Part shown: positions 1-3,978 of the stretch, piece after piece
How the letters are laid out: every line of letters starts with the position of its first letter
Position numbering within the stretch: position 1 is the stretch's first letter
Origin: DAOUMU01 sp034409055
GTDB taxonomy: Bacteria; Chloroflexota; Anaerolineae; 4572-78; J111
Direction of reading: 5' to 3'
NCBI GenBank assembly: GCA_034409055.1
Contig: DAOUMU010000459.1
Coordinates: 1-6,744 of the forward strand
DNA length: 6,744 nucleotides
Made by a program: the position numbers and the translations under genes
Notes under the pieces: generated by a model
Database searches by the model: none
Told to the model about the DNA's origin: nothing
What the model saw: only the letters and a program-made list of their open reading frames with translations

Positions 1-126
1 CTTGATTATGGAAACCGCTTGTGGCTTACATAACCTCCGCCTCGATTTCCCGATGACTGCCTGATCTTTCCTTTTCAGTGGGAGCATCTTTCTTTTTTAC
101 TTTTCACCTTATTTCCGATAAAGTCT

Positions 127-169
127 AGTAATTACCCGTACCGGGCACTGGTAGCAATTAACAATTGGG
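127..169 (+). repeat. 43-bp direct repeat, copy 1
   Basis: This copy matches 1291-1333 at 41 of 43 positions in the same orientation, and the pair brackets the membrane-protein gene. The core holds a small hairpin, CCCG-TAC-CGGG, and the edges are built of AATT-type heptamers. The two mismatches are reciprocal: this copy has AGTAATT on the left and AGCAATT on the right, and the other copy has them swapped. Confidence 0.85.
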
Positions 170-193
170 GAGTTGGTCAGCGGATGGGTAGCG

Positions 194-233
194 GCGACCG
201 CAGGCGACCGTAGGCGACCGTAGGCGACCGTAG
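194..233 (+). repeat. 10-bp tandem repeat, four copies
   Basis: The unit GCGACCGTAG occurs four times head to tail. Only the first copy deviates, with C for T at its eighth position. The period is close to one helical turn. The sequence codes for nothing evident and its role is unknown. Confidence 0.9.
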
Positions 234-245
234 GGAGTGTGGATA

Positions 246-266
246 GGGGCCGGGGCGGGTAGGGGG
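246..266 (+). other. G-quadruplex-forming tract
   Basis: Four G-runs of 4, 4, 3 and 5 bases are separated by loops of only 2, 1 and 2 bases, which meets the usual G3+N1-7 rule with very short loops. It lies about 70 bp past the stop of the leftward membrane-protein gene. On that gene's transcript the tract would be C-rich, so any effect would be at the DNA level. The function is inferred and untested. Confidence 0.6.
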
Positions 267-336
267 CTGTTTGTGTTAACCGTCAAAAGAAGTGATACAA
301 GTGTAAAACAGTGCATTTAACTAGTTTTGTATTGCT

Positions 337-1092
337 TTAAAAAGGATAAAACTCCGACTTTGCAAAAGAAGTATTAGTATTCACATTGAGGGTCTCGATC
401 CGGAGCTTTAGCTCCTCCACGTTTCCACCTAGATGTAGTTCAGAGTAAGGTATAAAAAGTTCTATCTGCTTGTAATAGACAGGCTCAGACGGCGTAAATT
501 CTGCTGATGTTACTGCTACCATCCCATTGTAAACATACTCACCATTATGGTCTATAAGGTTCTCACCTGTTTTTGCGTAATAGAACACGACTATCATACA
601 AGGATCTAGTGCATTATAAATGGTCAAATCGAAGCGGACCAGCACTCCACGAACCTCCTCCTTAATTGCGTTGTTGTCTATTGTTACATTTTGGTAATTG
701 GCACTTGGTACATTTTGGTAATTGGCACTCTCTTCGTGACCTCTTATTAGAAAAAAAAGTGCGAAACCCACAATAAATGCTCCTACTACGAAACCCACAA
801 TAAATGCTCCTACTATGCGTCTCCATGTTTCTTTAAGCTCCGTTTGCTTTAGTTCTTCCTCTTTCTCTCCTTGAGCATCACTCTCTTGTATTAAAGCATG
901 AACCTCTAGTATTTTCTTCTGCAAATCTTCTAGTATTTCCTTCTGCACATCTTTTATTGGTCTTTGTAAACGGTTCCGGATTACTTCGCTATTTTCATAA
1001 TCTAACTGTTCAATTGTAGTCTTGAGCTCCGCAAATAATTCTGTGCGTTTTTTGACTAACTCGTCCCTTATTAAATCAGGAAATTCTGCCAT
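337..1092 (-). CDS. Coiled-coil single-pass membrane protein, unknown function
   Basis: I do not recognise this 251-residue protein. Residues about 5-90 are highly charged and helical, probably a coiled coil. Residues about 93-117 form one strongly hydrophobic segment preceded by two arginines, so the N-terminal half is probably cytoplasmic and the rest outside. After a short linker, residues about 145-251 look like a beta-rich domain with an N-A-x-D-P-C motif and an F-I-P-Y-S-E-L-H motif near the end; this resembles a small beta-sandwich module I cannot name. The start ATG at 1092 is preceded by AAAGGTG with 7 bases of spacing, a good ribosome site. Three short in-frame tandem duplications mark the gene: 8 residues in the coil, 9 in the membrane helix, 8 in the linker. 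It is visibly more AT-rich than the ATPase gene and is bracketed by a 43-bp direct repeat, which suggests acquisition. Confidence 0.8.
   Translation of the reverse strand: MAEFPDLIRDELVKKRTELFAELKTTIEQLDYENSEVIRNRLQRPIKDVQKEILEDLQKKILEVHALIQESDAQGEKEEELKQTELKETWRRIVGAFIVGFVVGAFIVGFALFFLIRGHEESANYQNVPSANYQNVTIDNNAIKEEVRGVLVRFDLTIYNALDPCMIVVFYYAKTGENLIDHNGEYVYNGMVAVTSAEFTPSEPVYYKQIELFIPYSELHLGGNVEELKLRIETLNVNTNTSFAKSEFYPF
686..729 (-). repeat. 24-bp in-frame tandem duplication (linker)
   Basis: Two copies with a 24-bp period, sharing 20 identical bases (686-705 and 710-729), encode the duplicated SANYQNV-type linker just after the membrane helix. The period is a multiple of three, so the reading frame is kept. 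Confidence 0.9.
762..815 (-). repeat. 27-bp perfect tandem duplication (membrane helix)
   Basis: Positions 762-788 and 789-815 are identical over all 27 bases. They encode the doubled VGAFIVGF motif, so nine residues of the transmembrane helix are duplicated exactly. Identity at every base, including silent positions, points to a recent event. Confidence 0.95.
905..950 (-). repeat. 24-bp imperfect tandem duplication (coiled coil)
   Basis: Two related blocks with a 24-bp period, starting at 905 and 929, encode QKEILEDL and QKKILEV in the coiled-coil half. They have diverged by a few bases, so this duplication looks older than the one in the membrane helix. Confidence 0.75.
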
Positions 1093-1179
1093 GATAATGC
1101 ACCTTTAAACCTTATTTTGTAGTGGTCAACAACATATTACAGTAACAAAACTAAGGGCTATATAATCACTGCCTATCTA

Positions 1180-1197
1180 TCACCCCGATACGGGTGA
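1180..1197. other. Small hairpin upstream of membrane-protein gene
   Basis: A six-base perfect inverted repeat (TCACCC and GGGTGA) flanks a six-base loop, about 90 bp before the start of the leftward gene at 1092. It could be an operator or part of a 5' leader. Nothing further supports either reading. Confidence 0.35.
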
Positions 1198-1276
1198 ATG
1201 GTGGGCAATAGGCCGATAATATCCTACAAGTCTATCATAACATTTTACCATCTTAATTAAAAAAAGGCTACAGCTT

Positions 1277-1297
1277 AACAATTAGTAATTAGCAATT
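1277..1297 (+). repeat. AT-type heptamer repeat, three units
   Basis: AACAATT, AGTAATT and AGCAATT stand head to tail and run straight into copy 2 of the 43-bp repeat, sharing its first seven bases. Such degenerate 7-bp arrays are known from cyanobacterial spacers as short tandemly repeated repetitive sequences; the link here is by resemblance only. Confidence 0.75.
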
Positions 1298-1333
1298 ACC
1301 CGTACCGGGCACTGGTAGTAATTAACAATTGGG
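1291..1333 (+). repeat. 43-bp direct repeat, copy 2
   Basis: This is the partner of 127-169, with 41 of 43 positions identical in the same orientation. Together the copies enclose roughly 1.16 kb with the membrane-protein gene. They may be the duplicated ends of an inserted unit or simply a dispersed spacer repeat. Confidence 0.85.
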
Positions 1334-1344
1334 AGGGGGGAGGG

Positions 1345-1365
1345 AAGGATGAAGGATGAAGGATG
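1345..1365 (+). repeat. AAGGATG heptamer, three copies
   Basis: There are three perfect head-to-tail copies of the 7-bp unit AAGGATG. The same core, AAGGATGAGGG, recurs at 1470-1480 ahead of the G-rich heptamers. Confidence 0.9.
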
Positions 1366-1476
1366 AGGGGAGGGAATTGTGAATTGCCGAAGGTTGTGAA
1401 TTGTGAAGTGGGGGGATTGAAACACTGAGGCACTGATTGGCTTGAATGCACTGACAAGGGGGGCGAGGGAAGGATG

Positions 1477-1529
1477 AGGGATTGGGGGTTGGGGATTAGG
1501 GGTTAGGGATTGGGGAGTGGGGGGGAGGG
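1477..1529 (+). repeat. Telomere-like RGGGRTT heptamers, quadruplex-capable
   Basis: Successive 7-bp units read AGGGATT, GGGGGTT, GGGGATT, AGGGGTT, AGGGATT and GGGGAGT, followed by further G-runs. All have at least three Gs separated by three- to four-base loops, so the plus strand satisfies the G-quadruplex rule several times over. The resemblance to telomeric TTAGGG is superficial, since this is a short degenerate bacterial spacer repeat. Confidence 0.8.
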
Positions 1530-1654
1530 TTTGAATGCTTGCTGATCAGGTTCTTAGGGGCAAGTTACCGGCAGCGGTTACGGGCGATTGTGGAGCGTGG
1601 GCCGGCTGAAGTGGGTGAGAGGATTTGGGGGGGGTGAGGGGCTGGCCTTAAATG

Positions 1655-1678
1655 AAAAAGCCCCGGCTGGGCCGGGCT
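1655..1678 (-). terminator. Rho-independent terminator at end of cassette array
   Basis: Read on the minus strand, AGCCCGGC, a CCA loop and GCCGGGGCT form a GC-rich stem with one bulged base, followed directly by TTTTTC. It lies about 140 bp past the stop of the GNAT-YoaP gene and three bases past the end of attC-D. It would end the leftward transcript of the array and shield the repeat region. On the plus strand there is no T-run after the stem, so the direction is clear. Confidence 0.85.
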
Positions 1679-1680
1679 TG

Positions 1681-1806
1681 GGTTAACGCCGGCGTTAAGG
1701 CGCTGCCGGGCCAGCGAAGATAGATTGAATTAAAAGGGACTTCACAGGCGAAAGCGACTTTATAAACCGGAAAGGTAGGCAGTCGCCTTGAACGCCATTG
1801 TTAGGC
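1681..1806 (-). other. attC recombination site D (closes GNAT-YoaP cassette)
   Basis: Integron integrases recombine cassettes at such sites, which fold as a single strand. On the minus strand the site opens with R'' box GCCTAAC (1806-1800) and ends at GTTAACC (1687-1681). The inner arms pair as GGCGTT-C-AAGGCG-A-CTGCC (1796-1778) against an uninterrupted 17-base partner (1691-1707), leaving exactly two extrahelical bases six bp apart. That is the hallmark of attC sites, and the bottom-strand G and T match the type of bases described in attC(aadA7). The 126-bp length is like Vibrio repeats. The end box departs from GTTRRRY at one position (C for R), plausible at the last junction of an array. 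A perfect 16-bp palindrome (1683-1698) lies in the right arm. Confidence 0.88.
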
Positions 1807-2633
1807 GCACGCCTTTCTACGATTGCGAAAGGAATTCCTCGTCAAGTCGCCTCAACTCCTTCTTGCCCAAATAATGATACGTCAACAACCTTCCGTCGCA
1901 GACGATTCCAAAGACCCCATACGCTGTCGGCGACTTGGCCCTCACCTCTGCGCTGCTCTCCAGCTTGACCACCTTGGCCTCTATCCCTCTTGCCGCGAAC
2001 GCATCGACTGCCTGTTGCACTGCATCTGGCATGTAGGGGCACTGGTCTGCATAGACTATGGTCACCCCCGAAGAATACTGACCTAGCCTCTTCTCCCAAT
2101 CCTGGGGGAAAACTGGCACAGGCCCTGCCTTGACTCCCTTCGCCAACAGACTGAATGAGGGGGGTGCCGCATCCACCTTCTCAAAGCCATTCTTGAGAAA
2201 AACCTTCTCATTGGCTAGCCAATTCCCCCTGCTGCTCACCATCGCCACGCCGTGCTTCCCCAATCGCTGCGCATCCTCAACACACTCACTGAGCAAGCGG
2301 GAACCATAACCTTTCTTCTTGCCACGACCAACTACCCAAAGACAGTGAACAACAAGATAGTCCGGCGCTTCGACTACTCTCCAACTGTGCTCCCCCGGAA
2401 TGTACTCGATGAACCCAACCGACCTGCCGCTCTCGTAGAGTATCTTGATTCTGAGACCTTCTGCGAAGCGTTGCCGCAGCCAGTCCAACTTCTTCTGATA
2501 CCCCTGTGACTTGGGCTTGCTTTTGTAACAGAAGAACCCATACTCCTCGAAATTCGTGCCGTCAACGGTGATAATCTCAACAGAATCGTTCATTGTGTCC
2601 CCTTTGACTTAAAGATTTGGTGAGTGCGCCTAA
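1687..2633 (-). mobile_element. GNAT-YoaP gene cassette (947 bp)
   Basis: The unit runs from the G|TTAGGC junction at 2634/2633 to the G of attC-D at 1687. It has one gene, 40 bases of leader before its ATG, and a stop only 10 bases before the attC R'' box, the usual compact cassette plan. Its start (GTTAGGCGCAC) and its own R'' side (GTGCGCCTAAC) are perfectly complementary over 11 bases. In a circularised cassette these would join into one attC stem, so both ends were made by the same cassette. No promoter is evident in the short leader, so transcription probably enters from upstream. Confidence 0.85.
1817..2593 (-). CDS. GNAT acetyltransferase with C-terminal YoaP-like domain
   Basis: This 258-residue protein probably transfers an acetyl group from acetyl-CoA to an unidentified amine. 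Residues about 1-150 form the GNAT fold. Motif A, the acetyl-CoA pyrophosphate loop, is seen as KKKGYG at 92-97 after the beta strand VVHCLWVV, followed by the motif B-type segment NEKVFLKNGFEKV (128-140). Residues about 160-250 resemble the YoaP domain that follows GNAT domains in Bacillus YoaP-like proteins, with the motif YADQCPYMPD (181-190) carrying Cys185 and a thioredoxin-like layout. The start ATG at 2593 has AAAGGGG five to eight bases upstream. The gene fills an integron cassette, where acetyltransferases are common cargo, some giving aminoglycoside or chloramphenicol resistance. This architecture is not one of those known resistance families, so the substrate should be left open. 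Confidence 0.88.
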   Translation of the reverse strand: MNDSVEIITVDGTNFEEYGFFCYKSKPKSQGYQKKLDWLRQRFAEGLRIKILYESGRSVGFIEYIPGEHSWRVVEAPDYLVVHCLWVVGRGKKKGYGSRLLSECVEDAQRLGKHGVAMVSSRGNWLANEKVFLKNGFEKVDAAPPSFSLLAKGVKAGPVPVFPQDWEKRLGQYSSGVTIVYADQCPYMPDAVQQAVDAFAARGIEAKVVKLESSAEVRAKSPTAYGVFGIVCDGRLLTYHYLGKKELRRLDEEFLSQS

Positions 2634-2749
2634 CGCTTGAAATCACGCGATTGCGGGCCAGTGAAACCACTTTCGACACCAACGTGCCGCCGCAGAAACA
2701 ATTTCAAAAAACGGAAGGGTAGCAATTCGGCTACAACGATTTGTTGGGC
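2628..2749 (-). other. attC-like recombination site C
   Basis: On the minus strand the boxes are exact: R'' GCCCAAC (2749-2743) and R' GTTAGGC (2634-2628), 122 bp end to end, with the GNAT-YoaP cassette starting right after. Its interior shares short blocks with attC-D in the same order (TACC...TTCCG on the left, CTGGCCCG on the right), so the two are related. The arm pairing is poor. I find only CG-A-ATTGC against CGATTGC, with one extrahelical A, while a competing 13-bp inverted repeat overlaps the R'' box. It is probably a real attC that has decayed or been rearranged. Confidence 0.72.
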
Positions 2750-2897
2750 GGCACGTTGGGGGGAAAGCTATTGGTTTATCCCATAGCCTGACAACTTAAC
2801 CAGTAACCAGCCCGTTAAAATGATACCTTACGTTTTTGACAGAATTTACGCCAACCATCCGCTGCCAGCAAGCGTGATGAATGACCGAACAGTTTAA
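2634..2897 (-). mobile_element. Gene-less cassette-like unit (264 bp)
   Basis: Between the R' junction of attC-B and the end of attC-C lies a unit of about 150 bp plus its attC with no credible ORF. The best is a 20-codon frame (2858-2796) without a ribosome site. Cassettes lacking genes are known and can carry promoters or small RNAs. No promoter or terminator is clear here, and this depends on both weaker attC calls being right. Confidence 0.4.
2679..2759. repeat. 13-bp perfect inverted repeat overlapping attC-C
   Basis: CCAACGTGCCGCC at 2679-2691 is exactly mirrored by GGCGGCACGTTGG at 2747-2759, with a 55-base loop. The right arm covers the first three bases of the attC-C R'' box. The arms are contiguous with no extrahelical bases or spacer, so this is not itself a normal attC stem, and it would compete with attC-C folding. 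Confidence 0.85.
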
Positions 2898-3129
2898 CTA
2901 GCGCGGAGGATTAGCCCCACCTTGCGCGTGATGAATGAGGGACAGGACGCGCGACAGAGACGGGGCTATTCCTCTCGCGGGTTTGGCTGACAGGGCAGAA
3001 CGCGCCTGTTGGGGAGTACAGGATGTGTGGTACTAAACAAACGCATCCAAAAACTCCTGAAAATTCAAAATGTGTTGTGAATTTCTTCAGACTATAGTTT
3101 TCCAAGTCTATGTGGCATTTCTTGGACAC
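2750..3129. other. Non-coding stretch between attC-C and ATC-hydrolase gene
   Basis: About 380 bp without a supported gene. It contains attC-B (2892-2987) and two copies of the 13-mer GCGTGATGAATGA (2872-2884 and 2926-2938), the second inside the attC-B loop. Between 2990 and 3129 I see no motif. No terminator follows the stop at 3130. Confidence 0.6.
2892..2987 (-). other. attC-like recombination site B
   Basis: On the minus strand the R' box GTTAAAC (2898-2892) fits consensus. The R'' box GCCAAAC (2987-2981) keeps the essential AAC but has A where a pyrimidine is expected. The arms pair as CGCG-A-GAGGA, one A/A mismatch, TAGCCCC (2979-2962) against CGCGGAGGA-T-TAGCCCC (2902-2918). That gives 16 bp with one extrahelical base placed as in sites A and D. 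A further internal pair, GCGCGT/ACGCGC (2924-2929, 2947-2952), extends the fold. At 96 bp it is within normal attC range. The site is either degenerate or a chance hairpin with cassette-like ends; its orientation and position favour the former. Confidence 0.6.
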
Positions 3130-3789
3130 TCACGACTGTCCTGCCTTTTGGGACCGCTCTCTGTGTGTCGAGAATTCCCATCTGAAGTCGCAATACTCAG
3201 CGCCATTCGCGATGGTCTGTGAACGAACGAATTCGATCCCAAATTCGCGTGCCATGCAGTAGTCTAGATTGCATGCGGCATGCGCGGTGACCTCGGGAGG
3301 AACACCTTGGTCCTTGAAGTAATCAGCAACCGGACAAACTGTGACGTCGAACGCCACGCCTGTATCCGATGGCAGGTGCCGATGTACAAATGGAGGGGCG
3401 AAGAAGTAACGGGTTATTATTCCAAATATCCATTTGACTCTGGTTTCTCGTTTGGCACTGCGAAGTCGTGAAAGTTTGAACATGGCAGCCGGCACAGGTT
3501 GGTAATACTCCACTGCGACCGTCTCGACGAATTCGCCGGCCTCGACTTGGCTCATACCATGTTCCTGCAAGGCTCGATAAAGCGATAAATTCCACTCGAA
3601 ATATCGCATCAAGAGGTTGAGTGAGAAGCCATAGCGGGGACGACTGGGTGCCAACTGAGATTGCCAGGTGCGCGTTGAACGCCAGACGTGCTCTGACGTG
3701 TCCGGAAAATGTTCCTGTAGCCGATGATTGGCGGCGCGCCGGAAAGTGGAGTCCGGTGTGTAAAACCGAAGAAGTCCAATAAAGCTCAT
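3130..3789 (-). CDS. ATC-hydrolase family protein
   Basis: This 219-residue protein belongs, by its motifs, to the L-2-amino-thiazoline-4-carboxylic acid hydrolase family. The founding Pseudomonas enzyme opens the ring of L-ATC on the way to L-cysteine; most relatives are uncharacterised. The conserved C-terminal half is clear: Cys152-Pro153 (VCPVADYFKDQG), then CNLDY with Cys173 and Asp176, then QTIANGAEYCDFRW with Cys200, Asp201 and Phe202. The N-terminal half is helical and variable. I chose the ATG at 3789 because AGGAGA lies 7 bases before it; a TTG seven codons upstream is in frame but would put the ribosome site inside the gene. It follows the ATPase gene by 189 bp on the same strand, with its own TATAAT box. 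No cysteine-pathway partner is next to it, so real substrate use is uncertain. Confidence 0.85.
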   Translation of the reverse strand: MSFIGLLRFYTPDSTFRRAANHRLQEHFPDTSEHVWRSTRTWQSQLAPSRPRYGFSLNLLMRYFEWNLSLYRALQEHGMSQVEAGEFVETVAVEYYQPVPAAMFKLSRLRSAKRETRVKWIFGIITRYFFAPPFVHRHLPSDTGVAFDVTVCPVADYFKDQGVPPEVTAHAACNLDYCMAREFGIEFVRSQTIANGAEYCDFRWEFSTHRERSQKAGQS

Positions 3790-3901
3790 ATTCTGTCTCC
3801 TATGCGGCAAAATTCGTAATGTCTAAGAGTCTGAAGCTATGGACGTTCTTGAGCCGCATCAAGTACGTTCCGTCTTCAGGCCCGTTGTCACATAACAATT
3901 C

Positions 3902-3907
3902 ATTATA
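3902..3907 (-). promoter_or_regulatory. Possible -10 box for ATC-hydrolase gene
   Basis: A perfect TATAAT on the minus strand lies about 113 bp before the start at 3789, in the gap after the ATPase gene. No good TTGACA-like box sits 16-18 bases upstream, so the promoter would depend on the -10 alone. A weak four-bp hairpin (3936-3947) just upstream is not a convincing terminator for the ATPase transcript. Confidence 0.35.
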
Positions 3908-3978
3908 CGGTAAGGGTAGACCATAAAATCCCGAAAGGCATAAGCCTCATACCACTTAACAAACGTCACCGACCAGTC

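Larger units (their letters stand above)
1..336. other. Non-coding stretch with repeats
   Basis: No credible gene is present. Downstream of the membrane-protein gene (which reads leftward and ends at 337), this stretch holds one copy of a 43-bp direct repeat (127-169), a 10-bp tandem repeat (194-233) and a G-quadruplex-type tract (246-266), each listed separately. The first 120 bases are ordinary mixed sequence with no motif I can name. I see no hairpin plus T-run that would serve as a terminator for the gene ending at 337. Confidence 0.6.
1093..1680. other. Long non-coding stretch, heptamer and G-rich repeats
   Basis: No gene is supported. The stretch contains the upstream region of the membrane-protein gene, with a hairpin at 1180-1197 but no promoter I would call. 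It also contains copy 2 of the 43-bp repeat, several families of 7-bp tandem repeats between 1277 and about 1525, and the terminator at 1655-1678. From about 1330 to 1650 the plus strand is strikingly G-rich and C-poor. Between 1536 and 1640 I see nothing specific. Confidence 0.6.

Noticed and set aside
315..321. ATTTAAC box that could end a further attC after the membrane-protein gene
   Set aside because: No paired arm or partner box is visible; a seven-base match is likely by chance.
1477..1529. True telomere or CRISPR array
   Set aside because: Units are degenerate heptamers with no unique spacers, and the stretch is interior to the sequence, so neither reading fits.
1823..2509. Plus- and minus-strand frames of 68-87 codons within the GNAT-YoaP gene
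   Set aside because: They lie inside a well-supported gene and carry no motif of their own.
2796..2858. 20-codon minus-strand frame in the gene-less unit
   Set aside because: No ribosome site and no recognisable features; a frame this short is expected by chance.
2911..3129. 72-codon minus-strand frame starting with GTG directly after the ATC-hydrolase stop
   Set aside because: It overlaps attC-B, has no ribosome site, and its composition does not look like a protein; it is probably chance.
3953..3959. ACTTAAC box downstream of the ATPase that could be an attC end
   Set aside because: The required left arm would lie inside the ATPase gene, and no matching complementary sequence or R'' box was found there.
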